From Paenibacillus oceani (GTDB lineage: Bacteria; Bacillota; Bacilli; Paenibacillales; NBRC-103111): DNA of 64,000 nt. Numbering within the stretch: the first letter of the stretch is position 1; each line of letters starts with the position of its first letter. The notes under the pieces were generated by a model. It was not told where the DNA came from, searched no databases, and saw only the letters and a program-made list of their open reading frames with translations. A program made the translations under genes and the position numbers. Where the stretch lies: NCBI RefSeq assembly GCF_014705615.1, contig NZ_JACXJA010000010.1, forward strand, positions 1 through 64,000. Direction: 5' to 3'. Below are positions 54,175-63,621 of this stretch, piece by piece.

Positions 54175-55086
54175 TTACCGGTATCCGGACGGATCTGCCG
54201 GCTTGCCTGCCTGCTGCACTTCAACGATATACCGCCAGCAGTCCGGCTTCGAACCGTCCAGATCGCAAAAATCGTATTCCTGCGCAAGCTGGCCGCTGGA
54301 CACGGAACGACCGTTCCATCGGTGCACCGAGGGGTCTTTCGCCAAAGCCGCAACGGCGCGTCCGACGAAACGCGGCGTCTCGGAGATCACGAAGTGAGGC
54401 TCCTTGGCCAAGGCGTCCGTCCAGTTTTCTTCCTTCACGCCGAAATGGTCCAGCATCAGCTCCGAACGCATCCACCCCGGAGTGACCGCTACCGCCGTAC
54501 AACCGTGGGGAGCCAGCTCTTGGGCCAGCGAACGGGCGATCCGGATCACGGACGTCTTGGCCAGGTCGTAAAACATCGATAGCCGGTAGTTGCTGTCATT
54601 GTATTCGGCCGTTCCGTCGGTTACTTCAATCACCAGTCCGTTCTTGCTGCGGATTAACAAGGGCAGCGCATAATGGCTAGTAATCAGGTGCGTGTCGATC
54701 GCAAGCCGCAGCATGCGAAGCCCTCCCTCCAGGGAGTGCTCCCATAGCGGCACGTTCCACTGAACCAGATTTTCGCCTCCCCATATATCGTTTACGAGGA
54801 TGTCCAGTCGGCCCTGCTCACTCTCGATGCGGTCGGTCAACACCCGGACCTGGCCGGGATCGAGATGATCCGTCTGAACGGCAATGCCATGTCCGCCGGC
54901 TTGGGTTACAAGCTCAGCCGTTTCTTCAATCGTTTCGGGACGGTTGTATTCAGAACGCCGGGAGCGCGTCGTACGGCCTGTTATGTAGACCGTTGCTCCG
55001 GCCGCTCCCAGTTCGACAGCGATCCCCCGGCCGGCCCCGCGGGTCGCCCCCGCCACCAAGGCTACTTTTCCGCTTAAACCTTTCAT
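54175..55086 (-). CDS. Short-chain dehydrogenase/reductase (SDR)
   Basis: A 303-residue classical SDR. The coenzyme motif is TGxxxGxG-like (VAGATRGAGRGIAVEL, residues 11-26), then ITGRTTRSRR (Arg-rich, favouring NADP) and LDILVNDIWGGE (the NNAG position is VNDI). The Ser/Tyr region is EVTDGTAEYND...YRLSMFYDLAKTS, where the usual Y-x-x-x-K appears as YDLAK. ATG 55086 has GGGGGAGAG upstream. Its neighbours are the two large kinases, with which no functional link is obvious. Confidence 0.82.
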   Translation of the reverse strand: MKGLSGKVALVAGATRGAGRGIAVELGAAGATVYITGRTTRSRRSEYNRPETIEETAELVTQAGGHGIAVQTDHLDPGQVRVLTDRIESEQGRLDILVNDIWGGENLVQWNVPLWEHSLEGGLRMLRLAIDTHLITSHYALPLLIRSKNGLVIEVTDGTAEYNDSNYRLSMFYDLAKTSVIRIARSLAQELAPHGCTAVAVTPGWMRSELMLDHFGVKEENWTDALAKEPHFVISETPRFVGRAVAALAKDPSVHRWNGRSVSSGQLAQEYDFCDLDGSKPDCWRYIVEVQQAGKPADPSGYR

Positions 55087-55317
55087 CGTCTCTCCCCCTC
55101 GGTCTCTTGTTCTCTTCCTCATTATACCGCAATAAATATGACAACCTCTGTCATATTGGATTCTCTTTTTTTTCTGTTTTCCTTTTTTTTCAAGTCGGGA
55201 GATACACGATTCGAAAGGATTCGACTGCGGAGCATGGAACTTTATTATAGGCCCTTTTTTTATTGCGGCCTTTCCCCATCTAGCCGTTAACACCTATTAA
55301 TAAGGAGTATATCTGAT

Positions 55318-58300
55318 TTGCCGAATTTTCCAAACCGAAATACCAAATGGAGATATATAGCGATCGCCGGTGTCTTTTTTATGATCCTGACCGGCATGCG
55401 CCTAATATGGATCGCGTCGTTTCATAACCCGGATCAGCCCCATGCCGTTCACGGCCAGCTTGATTTGCGAAACTGGGAGGACTGGGACAGCCGTACCTTT
55501 ACCCTGGACGGCGAGTGGGAGTTTTACCCGCATACGTGGCTGATCGCCGGCGAGCGGGGAGCGGCGCCAGGCCAACCGGATTGGATACGGGTTCCGGGCG
55601 GCTGGAACGATTCCTTGCAGCGGGGAAGCAACACGCCGTACGGCTATGCGACCTATCGGCTGCGCATCCTGGTCAGCCCGGAACAGGACCGGAACTACAG
55701 CATTCGGATTCCCAGCGTGCGAAGCTCATCGGCGTTGTATGTGAACGGCCGGCTGCTGTCCGCCTCGGGTCAGCCGGGGGAAAGTGCAGAGACGTATGTC
55801 GCGCATAACGTACCTTACTCCTCCTCCTTCACGGCGAACGGCGACAGCGTAATCGAGGTTGTCATCCAGGCGGCCAATTACAAAGATCCCCGGGGGAGCG
55901 GGATCGTCCGTTCCATCAAGTTCGGGACGGAGGAGCGGATGGCCCGGGAGACGCTGCTCTCGATCAGCATGCAGCAGATTGCGGCCGTCGTTTTTCTGAT
56001 CCATGCCGTCTATGCACTCATCCTGTATCTGGTAGGACGCCGGGACCGGAGATTGATCGCCTTCTCCCTGCTGCTGGTCAGCGCGATGTTCATGTATTTG
56101 CTGGGCAGCGACGAGAAACTGCTGTCGTATTGGTTCCCGATCAACTATGAATTCAGCTTTAAGCTGGTCCATTTTGCCATGATTACAGCCGCGTTTGCGC
56201 TGCTTCAGTGCATCAAGCACCAGTTGACGGCCTTTTGGCGCAAATGGGTCCCTTGGCTCTCCGCTTTTTGCTGTGCAGCCGCCTTGTTGTCGCTCCTCCT
56301 GCCGGCCAGGTATGTGGTGACGATTCAGTTCATATATTCGCTTGGCATCGGGGTCTCGATGCTGCTCACGATCTTGTCCATGCTCCGCACCTCCATCAAG
56401 GAACCGAAAGATAACGTATTGCTGCTGCTGTCCGTCATCGCGTTCATGAGCAACCTCCTCTGGTGGGGGATTTTGATGACGACCGGCATTAAAGTCGTTT
56501 ATTACCCGTTTGACCTGATCGCTTCGATCGCTTGTTTCGCTTCGGTCTGGTTCAGACACTATTTTCAGGTGCATGCGGAAACCGAGCAGCTCGCGGCCAA
56601 ACTGCAGAGGGCGGATAAACGGAAGGACGAATTTTTGGCCAATACGTCCCACGAGCTGCGCAATCCGCTACATAGCATCCTGAACTTGTCGCATGTGGTA
56701 TTGGAACGAGAGCAGCAGTCGCTGAACGGGAAAAGCGTCAAAGATCTGAAGACCGTCCTGACCGTGGGGCGCCGGATGTCCATCATGCTTAACGATCTGC
56801 TCGATGCCATGAGCCTTCAAGAATCGGGTCCCCGGCTGCAGCTCCGGAGCTTCACGCTGCAGCCGATCGTCACCGGCGTCACGGACATGCTTCACCCGAT
56901 GACGGAAGGCAAGCCCGTACGGATCGTTAACGAAATTCCCGAGCATTTCCCGAACGTGTACGCCGACGAAAACCGGGTGATCCAAATCGTGTCTAATCTG
57001 CTGCACAATGCGTTGAAATTTACGAACGAAGGCGAAGTAACGATTCGGGGGGAGGTCAAACACGGAAAAGCCCGCATCGCGATCGCCGATACCGGCATCG
57101 GGATGGATGAGGAAACGCGGCAGCGGGTGTTCGAGCCTTACGAGCAGGCGGACTCCGCCAAGACGATGATCGAGGGCGGATTTGGCCTCGGCCTCAGTAT
57201 CAGCAAGCAGCTGGTCGAGCTGCATGGCGGAACGCTGCGAGTCCGCTCCGCACCCGGACAAGGTTCGGAATTCGTGTTTACGCTGCAGTTGGCGGGACAG
57301 GCCGAATCGTTGGACGTTAAGGCGAAGGAGTCGACAGAATCGGCTGTACCGGCAGCTGCGGTCGCCGCCCCTTCTTCCCCGCCGCTTTGGATGGAGAAGA
57401 CGCTGACGGGATCGGCTTGCGCGGGCGATCGGCCTCATCTGCTGGTCGTAGACGACGACCCGGTAAATCTGGGAGTGGTTGAGACGATTTTATCGTCGGA
57501 CCGTTATGCCATAACGTCGGTGACAAGCGGCAAGCAGGCGCTGGCTGCATTGGATGCCAAAGAATGGGACCTGGTCTTAACGGACGTCATGATGCCTCAT
57601 ACGTCCGGGTATGAGTTGACCCGTGTCATTCGCGGCCGTTTCTCCGTCACCGACCTCCCCGTTCTGCTCCTTACCGCCAGAAGCCGGCCCGAAGACATTC
57701 GATACGGGTTTCAAGCAGGGGCCAACGACTATGTGACGAAGCCGGTCGATGCGCTCGAATTAAGAGCGAGAGTACAAATGTTAACGGAAGTGAAGCAGTC
57801 TATGCGCGAGCGGATTCAGATGGAGACTGCCTGGCTGCAGGCGCAAATTCAGCCCCATTTCATCTTTAATACATTAAATTCGATTTCGGCGCTCAGTTCG
57901 ATCGATTTGAAACGGATGCGCGACATGCTCGAAGCATTCGGCGATGTCATCAGAAGCAAAATTAAATTCCGGGATGAGCTGGTCCCGATCGGAGAAGAAC
58001 TGAACATCGTCCGCGCTTATTTGCATATTGAAAAGGAACGGTTTGACGACAGATTGCAGGTTCAATGGGAGATAGGCGAATGCGGACGGCTGATGATCCC
58101 CTTGCTTACGATCCAGCCCCTGGTAGAAAACGCAGTCAGACACGGAGTGATGAAGCGGACCCGCGGCGGAACGATTACGATCCGTCTCACCGACACCGGC
58201 ACTCACGCGAAGATCGTCATCGCGGACGACGGTGTCGGGATCGAGGAGGAGATTATGCAGCGGTTATCCGGCCATCCGTCCGAGCCCGACCGGGGAATCG

Positions 58301-58437
58301 GCCTATCCAATACCGATCTTCGTTTAAAACGCTACTATGGCAAAGGACTTGATATCCAAAGCGCTCCGGATCGCGGGACTACCGTATCGTTCTCGATCCC
58401 GTACCCGCCGGCCGGACTCCGCAAACGGAACCGCTAG
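55318..58437 (+). CDS. Hybrid sensor kinase: 7TM-DISM, HisKA, receiver and LytS-type kinase (paralogue)
   Basis: A 1039-residue protein starting at TTG 55318 after AAGGAG. Same order as the protein at 50941-54012: N-terminal helix, extracellular sandwich domain (FTLDGEWEFYPHTW), 7TM-DISM, HisKA with His in NTSHELRNPLHS (about 445), HATPase (LLHNALKFT; GLGLSISKQLVELHG), receiver (LLVVDDDPVNLG; Asp in LVLTDVMMPHTSG, about 754), LytS-type kinase (QIQPHFIFNTLNS, about 844) and last ATPase (LVENAVRHGVM). A Ser/Ala/Pro linker precedes the receiver. It has no adjacent regulator on its own strand. Confidence 0.88.
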   Translation: MPNFPNRNTKWRYIAIAGVFFMILTGMRLIWIASFHNPDQPHAVHGQLDLRNWEDWDSRTFTLDGEWEFYPHTWLIAGERGAAPGQPDWIRVPGGWNDSLQRGSNTPYGYATYRLRILVSPEQDRNYSIRIPSVRSSSALYVNGRLLSASGQPGESAETYVAHNVPYSSSFTANGDSVIEVVIQAANYKDPRGSGIVRSIKFGTEERMARETLLSISMQQIAAVVFLIHAVYALILYLVGRRDRRLIAFSLLLVSAMFMYLLGSDEKLLSYWFPINYEFSFKLVHFAMITAAFALLQCIKHQLTAFWRKWVPWLSAFCCAAALLSLLLPARYVVTIQFIYSLGIGVSMLLTILSMLRTSIKEPKDNVLLLLSVIAFMSNLLWWGILMTTGIKVVYYPFDLIASIACFASVWFRHYFQVHAETEQLAAKLQRADKRKDEFLANTSHELRNPLHSILNLSHVVLEREQQSLNGKSVKDLKTVLTVGRRMSIMLNDLLDAMSLQESGPRLQLRSFTLQPIVTGVTDMLHPMTEGKPVRIVNEIPEHFPNVYADENRVIQIVSNLLHNALKFTNEGEVTIRGEVKHGKARIAIADTGIGMDEETRQRVFEPYEQADSAKTMIEGGFGLGLSISKQLVELHGGTLRVRSAPGQGSEFVFTLQLAGQAESLDVKAKESTESAVPAAAVAAPSSPPLWMEKTLTGSACAGDRPHLLVVDDDPVNLGVVETILSSDRYAITSVTSGKQALAALDAKEWDLVLTDVMMPHTSGYELTRVIRGRFSVTDLPVLLLTARSRPEDIRYGFQAGANDYVTKPVDALELRARVQMLTEVKQSMRERIQMETAWLQAQIQPHFIFNTLNSISALSSIDLKRMRDMLEAFGDVIRSKIKFRDELVPIGEELNIVRAYLHIEKERFDDRLQVQWEIGECGRLMIPLLTIQPLVENAVRHGVMKRTRGGTITIRLTDTGTHAKIVIADDGVGIEEEIMQRLSGHPSEPDRGIGLSNTDLRLKRYYGKGLDIQSAPDRGTTVSFSIPYPPAGLRKRNR

Positions 58438-58543
58438 ACCACGCTGCAAGGATCAGGTTGCGTGCGATCGTTGCCAGCGATTGGCGCAACCCTCAAGCTT
58501 ATGCTCCTAAACTCATCATTTCTCAAGGAAAGGTGGATACCGG

Positions 58544-58723
58544 ATGGTTGTAAAATTGGTGATCTCTTTGATCATTTTCGCCGTATTAAACGGGATATTG
58601 GTGTGGGAGCTTCTCTGGTCTGCCGAACCGATGAGCGGAAAAGTGCGGAAACGGTTTTTCGCGGCGGTCAACGCTGCTGCGCTGCTAGCTTCACTGGCCG
58701 TTTTCATTTGGTTCGAGCTGTAG
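58544..58723 (+). CDS. Small membrane protein (59 aa)
   Basis: A 59-residue frame with two hydrophobic helices: LVISLIIFAVLNGILVWELL and VNAAALLASLAVFIWF, separated by a basic loop (SGKVRKRFF). GGAAAGGTGG lies before the ATG. It follows the hybrid kinase by 106 bases on the same strand. Two-helix hairpin proteins of this size are common small membrane subunits or regulators; I cannot assign a function. Confidence 0.6.
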   Translation: MVVKLVISLIIFAVLNGILVWELLWSAEPMSGKVRKRFFAAVNAAALLASLAVFIWFEL

Positions 58724-58815
58724 GGCGACCCGGGGCTGCCTCCGGGCGCGCATCCGCCGCCAAGAGACTCCCCTGATCCGTTCGCCGCTTATTACGAGAA
58801 AGGAGCGTTCAAGAG

Positions 58816-59718
58816 ATGGATATCCGGCAACTGCGGTATTTTATTGCGATCGTGGAGGAAGGGAGAATCTCGGCCGCCGCCGAAAAACTGCATATGTCCC
58901 AGCCGCCGTTAAGCCAGCAGTTAAAAGCGATGGAAGAAGAGCTCGGCTTGCAGCTGGTAGAGAGAAGCGGCAAAAATTTCGAAGTGACCGAAGCCGGGAA
59001 ATCGTTGTATAAGTATGCGCTGCAGCTGACCCAGCTCATGGAAGAAGCGAAAACGGAAGTAAAGGAAGTGGGTAAAGGGGTAAACGGAAAGTTGAAAATC
59101 GGCATCAATACGTTTTCGGTTGCGGGGCTAGCCGGGATGCTCCACCGATTCCAGAAGCAATACCCTAAGGTCACTTATAAAATTCAGCAGAACGAATCGG
59201 CTCATCTATGCAACCTGGTCAAGGAACGGAGCATCGAGCTTGCGATCATTCGTCTGCCGCTTGAGCTGTCTCCTTTTTCCGTGCTTCATCTGTTTGCCGA
59301 GCCGTTTTACTTTATTACGTGTTCCCAATCGGCACAGTGGCCGGGTGACGAGGTGTCGCTAGCCGATCTGGGTGACGTTCCGCTGATCCTGCCGAGCACC
59401 GAAGGATTAGGCGTTTATTATTTAATCGTGGAGGCGTTCTCCCGGTTCCGTCTGAACCCGAACCTTATGGGCGAATGTTCCGATATTACGCTGCTGATGG
59501 ATTTGGTTTCGTCCGGTTTTTGCTGCTCGATCGTTCCGGAGACGATGCTTGCCCGGCATCCGGGCTACCCGGTCCGCGCTCGCCGAATCTCCCCGGCTGC
59601 GGAGCTGTATTCTCCGGTCGGCGTCATCCGGCTGAAAAACCACCGTTTGTCCAAAGCCGCTCATAACTTTGTCGAGCTGTTAAAAAGCGAAACGGCTGGC
59701 CAAGCGATGGGCAAATAA
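58816..59718 (+). CDS. LysR family transcriptional regulator
   Basis: A 300-residue regulator. The winged helix (1-62) reads MDIRQLRYFIAIVEEGRIS then AAEKLHMSQPPLSQQLKAME, a typical LysR start. The effector domain (about 90-295) has the two-lobed periplasmic-binding-like fold (LKIGINTFSVAGLAG, SIELAIIRLPLE). AAAGGAG lies 10 bases before the ATG. The gene is convergent to the amidohydrolase gene, so the target of regulation is not obvious from position. Confidence 0.9.
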   Translation: MDIRQLRYFIAIVEEGRISAAAEKLHMSQPPLSQQLKAMEEELGLQLVERSGKNFEVTEAGKSLYKYALQLTQLMEEAKTEVKEVGKGVNGKLKIGINTFSVAGLAGMLHRFQKQYPKVTYKIQQNESAHLCNLVKERSIELAIIRLPLELSPFSVLHLFAEPFYFITCSQSAQWPGDEVSLADLGDVPLILPSTEGLGVYYLIVEAFSRFRLNPNLMGECSDITLLMDLVSSGFCCSIVPETMLARHPGYPVRARRISPAAELYSPVGVIRLKNHRLSKAAHNFVELLKSETAGQAMGK

Positions 59719-59821
59719 TCGGCTCCGCCCCGGTTGGTGCGCGGGAGGGAATGGGACCATCGGTCCAGCCCGGTCCCCCTTCGCTTAGTATGGCGAACAA
59801 CTCGAACTTTCAAGTCGATTG

Positions 59822-59863
59822 AAAAAGACGGAAGCTGCTCTCGAATGAGAAGCTCCCGTCCTG
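59822..59863 (-). terminator. Terminator of the amidohydrolase gene
   Basis: Minus strand: GACGGGAGCT pairs with AGCTTCCGTC around a loop and is followed by TTTTTC. It lies between two convergent genes. Confidence 0.8.
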
Positions 59864-59902
59864 TTTGTTGCGCCGAGGAGCTGCAGCTCTTCGTGACATC
59901 TT

Positions 59903-61135
59903 TTATCCGGCGTCTAACGCCCCGGAGACGACCTCTCCTCCGAACAGCACCGCTGCCCGCTTCGCTCTTCGCGCTACCGCTTCCGCGGAGCAGCTCGCCT
60001 GTACCAGCACCGCGTCGGCAGCATCGCCGATTACAGGCCACACCCGTTTGCCTTCTGCATCGAGAGGTATTATGCCTCCCGTGATAAAACCCAGCGCTTC
60101 ACCGAGCGAACGCTCATCGACGAACCGGTACAGCTCGGCGAGCCGTCCCGCTTTCTCCAGACAGTCCCCGGTGCCGAACGGCGACCAATGGTCGGTAATG
60201 CTGTCGTTGCCCAGCTCAACCCGGACTCCCTTCGCTCGCATCATCGGAATCGGCATGATCAAACTGCCGATCGGCACCGTCGAGGTGACGGAAATGCCAA
60301 GGCTTGCAAAACGTTCCGCCAGCTCGGCGGCGGCTCCGGCTTCGCCCGCAAAACCGAACGCATGGCTAACCGTTACCCGGCCCTGCCAGCCGGCCTGTTC
60401 CGTCAGCTCGGCGAGCCTGTGCATCGTCCTTATTCCGGTCTCACCGCGGTCATGAATATGAATATCGACGCCCGCATCCGCCTCAACCGCGATATCCATC
60501 ATCGTCTGCAGCGATTTCTCGATATTTTCGTCCACCGTTGCCGGATCGACCGCGCCGACATGAGTGGCGCCGTGCCGCATCGCCTCCCGGACGAGCTGGA
60601 CCGCATCCGAGCGAAGCAGCCCGTGCTGCGGGAAGGCGACCACCTCGCTGGACAATTTGCCCGAGTACGTCTGAAGCGCGTGCATGGTCGCCTCCAGGTT
60701 GCGCAAGCCGACGACCGGGTCGACATTGCAGTGCGTCCGGACATGAGTGGAGCCATAGCCAAGCAGCAGCGCGAGCATATTCTCCGCCCGCTCCTGTGCG
60801 GTAGGCAGCAACTTCGGCAAGAGCTCCCGCTCCTCCTCGATTCTGCCGAATATCCCCGTCACCGGTTTTACCGCTTTCCACGGCCCGCTATAGTAGGTTT
60901 TGTCGATATGAATGTGCATTTCCTTGAAAGCGGGAAGCATCAAGAGCCCTCCCGCATCACGCAGCGGAAGCCCGTCGCCCGGCAGACTGTCCGCAGCCGA
61001 AGCGATGGCCGTCATCCGGCCGTTCTCGATGCGGATGCGGTATAGATCCGTTTCGGTTCCGGTAATCTCTTCCTCTTCGTAACGGTAGCCGCTTTCCAAA
61101 CGAACGTTGACGAGCCAATAAGCCGAATGATTCAT
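59903..61135 (-). CDS. Amidohydrolase (cytosine deaminase-like)
   Basis: A 410-residue metal-dependent hydrolase of the cytosine-deaminase/isopropylammelide-hydrolase group. Metal ligands are visible in MHIHIDKTYY (H-x-H), HIHDRGE (a later His), SHAFGF and LGNDSITDHW (the catalytic Asp), with THCNVDP and VAFPQHG between. No signal peptide. It probably removes an amino group from a pyrimidine- or triazine-like ring. It is transcribed away from the TetR gene and converges on LysR. Confidence 0.85.
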   Translation of the reverse strand: MNHSAYWLVNVRLESGYRYEEEEITGTETDLYRIRIENGRMTAIASAADSLPGDGLPLRDAGGLLMLPAFKEMHIHIDKTYYSGPWKAVKPVTGIFGRIEEERELLPKLLPTAQERAENMLALLLGYGSTHVRTHCNVDPVVGLRNLEATMHALQTYSGKLSSEVVAFPQHGLLRSDAVQLVREAMRHGATHVGAVDPATVDENIEKSLQTMMDIAVEADAGVDIHIHDRGETGIRTMHRLAELTEQAGWQGRVTVSHAFGFAGEAGAAAELAERFASLGISVTSTVPIGSLIMPIPMMRAKGVRVELGNDSITDHWSPFGTGDCLEKAGRLAELYRFVDERSLGEALGFITGGIIPLDAEGKRVWPVIGDAADAVLVQASCSAEAVARRAKRAAVLFGGEVVSGALDAG

Positions 61136-61398
61136 GCTGCACCCTCTCCAATGTTACAGATAAGATTTTTAATCATTAATCACTGCCGGGCGCTTAGCTC
61201 TCCGCCCAGCGTTATGGTTGTGACGGATTACCGTCCATTTGCCATTTGCACCTTATTCCATCAGTCCGAGTCTATCCGTATGCTACCACTAATTGTTGTA
61301 TAGCGAAAATATTAAAAATATTATCTTTTTATAGGTTTTACATATGGAATCACATTTTTTGAGACAAACCTTGCGAAATGATCTCTTGATCGGTTAGA

Positions 61399-61420
61399 AT
61401 ACTGAATAAACGTTCAGTAT
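61399..61420 (+). promoter_or_regulatory. TetR operator
   Basis: Perfect inverted repeat ATACTGAA-6-TTCAGTAT, 47 bases before the TetR start. Arm length and spacing suit a TetR dimer; autoregulation is inferred. Confidence 0.75.
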
Positions 61421-61466
61421 ACTTCGACGACTGTACACGGCCAGCCAGGAAAGAGGTGCGGTATGG

Positions 61467-62066
61467 ATGAATAAAAAGAAGCTGCAAAGCGAGCAAACCA
61501 AAAAGAAAATAGCCGAGAAAGCCAGAACCTTGTTCGTGCAAAAAGGCTACAAGGCTACATCGATTGAAGATATCGTGAAAGCGACTGACTGCAGCGCAGG
61601 CAACATTTATTATCATTTCAAGAGCAAAGAAGGACTGATTTTATATCTGATCGAGGAATGGAACCGGGAATGGGAAGAAACATGGCTGGCCAAAGAACCG
61701 CTCTACCCGACTACCGCCGAGAAATTATACGGAATGGCTGAACATTTGGCGATCGACCAATTGAATCATCCGCTGACCAAAGCGGTTGACGAGTTTTTCA
61801 ACAATGCCGAGAAAGCTTCGGATGTGGAAGAGCGTATTAACGCCATGGTCCAAGGTTATCTTAACTTTAATCGGCAGTTGCTCCAACGAGGAGTCGACAA
61901 CGGCGAATTCCAGATCACAAATGTGGCGGCTCTCGCGATTATTTTGGACAGTTTGACGTTCGGATTAAGTCAACATTCCCGGCATATGGACCGGGATGAG
62001 GCACTGGCGGCTTACCGGCTTGCAATGGACGTGTTTTTGCACGGCGTTGCCAAGCCATCCCGCTAG
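61467..62066 (+). CDS. TetR family regulator
   Basis: A 199-residue repressor. The DNA-binding domain (1-60) has IAEKARTLFVQKGYKATSI, IVKATDCSAGNIYYHFKSKE (the helix-turn-helix). The C-terminal half is a ligand-binding helical domain. ATG 61467 has AGAGGTG about 8 bases upstream. It is followed by an MFS efflux gene on the same strand. Two sites with TTCAGTAT, one before each gene, suggest the protein represses both. Confidence 0.88.
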   Translation: MNKKKLQSEQTKKKIAEKARTLFVQKGYKATSIEDIVKATDCSAGNIYYHFKSKEGLILYLIEEWNREWEETWLAKEPLYPTTAEKLYGMAEHLAIDQLNHPLTKAVDEFFNNAEKASDVEERINAMVQGYLNFNRQLLQRGVDNGEFQITNVAALAIILDSLTFGLSQHSRHMDRDEALAAYRLAMDVFLHGVAKPSR

Positions 62067-62086
62067 TCCTTTTTTTCACCATAATC

Positions 62087-62106
62087 TAGAATGAATATTC
62101 AGTATG
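62087..62106 (+). promoter_or_regulatory. Second TetR half-site operator before the MFS gene
   Basis: AGAATGAATATTCAGTATG contains the palindrome TGAATATTCA and the half-site TTCAGTAT seen at 61413-61420. It lies 32 bases before the MFS start. Confidence 0.55.
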
Positions 62107-62137
62107 TTTGCTTTTATATCGTTTGGAGGAATTAAAC

Positions 62138-63346
62138 ATGTCTTTGCTGTTAAAAAATCGGGGGGCCGTTCTGGTCCTGATGTTGAATTTATTTCTAGTC
62201 TTTACGGGGATCGGCCTCGTCATACCGATCCTGCCTATGTTTATGGACGAGCTCGGCATAACCGGGAGCACGGTCGGCTTGCTGGTAGCGGCCTTCTCGC
62301 TAACGCAGCTTCTGTTCTCGCCTCAGGCCGGGCGGCTGGCCGATTCGTTCGGCAGAAAACGGATGATCGTCATCGGCATGTTCGTGTTCGCGGTGTCGGA
62401 AGGGCTGTTCGGAATCGCAAGCAACCCGGTGCTGCTGTTCGTCTCGCGGATGCTCGGCGGCGTCAGCGCCGCCTTGATTATGCCGGCCGTCATGGCTTAC
62501 GCCGCGGACGTCACGACGAAGGAGCAGCGCGCCGCCGGGATGGGCTATATTAACGCGGCGATTACGACAGGTTTCGTTATCGGTCCGGGCATTGGCGGGT
62601 ATATCGCCGAATTCGGGATTCGCACCCCCTTTTATACCGCTGCCGTGGCCGGACTGATCGCCGCCGTCATCACGCTGCTTATTTTGCCCGAGTCGCTGCC
62701 GGCCAAGGAAGGGGCTGCCGATTCGGCGTCCGCCGCGAAACAACGGAGAAGCCTTCTCTCGCAATTGCTGCACTCCTACCGCGAGCCTTACTTTTTAAGC
62801 CTGGTTATCGTCTTTGTCATGTCGTTCGGACTGGCTAACTTCGAGACGGTCTTCGGATTGTTCGTTGACCATAAGTTCGGGTTCGGCCCTAAAGATATCG
62901 CCTTTATCATCACGTTCGGCTCCATCGCCGGCGCTGTCGTTCAGGTGACCGCGTTCAGCTGGATTCTGAACCGTTTCGGAGAGAAACGCGTCATTTCGGT
63001 TTGCTTGTTTTTTGCCGGTTTGTTTATTTTGCTCACGCTGTTCGTCCATAAGTTTTGGCTCATTTTCGCCGTTACGTTTATCGTCTTCCTGGCGATCGAC
63101 ATCTTGCGTCCGGCCATCAGCACCCAGATGTCCATGATGGCCAAAGATCAGCAGGGCTACGTGGCCGGTCTCAACTCGGCCTTCACCAGTCTCGGCAATA
63201 TCGCCGGACCGATCGTCGCCGGATTTTTGTTCGATGTGGATATCAACTATCCGTATGCGCTTGCCTGTATGGTTCTGCTGATCTGCTTCGGCATGTCGCT
63301 AAGAGCCGGCAAACGCAAGCTGCAGGACGCCCCTGCGTCTTCGTGA
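62138..63346 (+). CDS. MFS multidrug efflux transporter
   Basis: A 402-residue transporter with 12 predicted membrane helices. It has motif A in the loop 2-3 (GRLADSFGRKRMIVIG), GIGLVIPILPMFMDELG at the N-terminus, motif C-like GFVIGPGIGGYIAEF in helix 5, and a second half starting about residue 215. This is the 12-TM drug/proton antiporter type (NorA/Bmr/TetA-like). ATG 62138 has GGAGG 8 bases upstream. It is paired with the TetR gene, which probably responds to the drug. Confidence 0.88.
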   Translation: MSLLLKNRGAVLVLMLNLFLVFTGIGLVIPILPMFMDELGITGSTVGLLVAAFSLTQLLFSPQAGRLADSFGRKRMIVIGMFVFAVSEGLFGIASNPVLLFVSRMLGGVSAALIMPAVMAYAADVTTKEQRAAGMGYINAAITTGFVIGPGIGGYIAEFGIRTPFYTAAVAGLIAAVITLLILPESLPAKEGAADSASAAKQRRSLLSQLLHSYREPYFLSLVIVFVMSFGLANFETVFGLFVDHKFGFGPKDIAFIITFGSIAGAVVQVTAFSWILNRFGEKRVISVCLFFAGLFILLTLFVHKFWLIFAVTFIVFLAIDILRPAISTQMSMMAKDQQGYVAGLNSAFTSLGNIAGPIVAGFLFDVDINYPYALACMVLLICFGMSLRAGKRKLQDAPASS

Positions 63347-63381
63347 CGAATGTAACTTGGCGGTACAACGCAAATAAAAGT

Positions 63382-63563
63382 CCTTGGCATCCTTTATTTC
63401 CCGCCTTTTCGATAGATCGAAGTGTATAAAGGCGGTTTAGGCCTCTTGTTTTCACCAACTGGAGGCGTCTGCACCCTTTCGGCCGATATTAGAAGCTGCA
63501 AACCGCTCTTATTGTGCCATCCAAGCGGATTTCAGCCAAAATAACGACTTCAAACGACTCTTA
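63382..63563 (+). repeat. Dispersed intergenic repeat, copy 4
   Basis: 182 bp with the shared order TATAAAGGCGGTTTAG, TTTTCACCAACTGG, CACCCTTTCGGCCGATATTA, CAAACCGCTCTTATT and a degenerate CAAACGACTCTTAA. It starts 36 bases after the MFS gene. Confidence 0.8.
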
Positions 63564-63621
63564 ACCAAAAAACAACCCATACATACTTCTCTCCGCACAG
63601 GCTCAGCTTATGCGGGAGAAG

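Noticed and set aside
54856-55144. Minus-strand frame extending the SDR N-terminus up to 55293
   Set aside because: The strong ribosome site and Rossmann start at 55086 fix the start; upstream residues are basic low-complexity.
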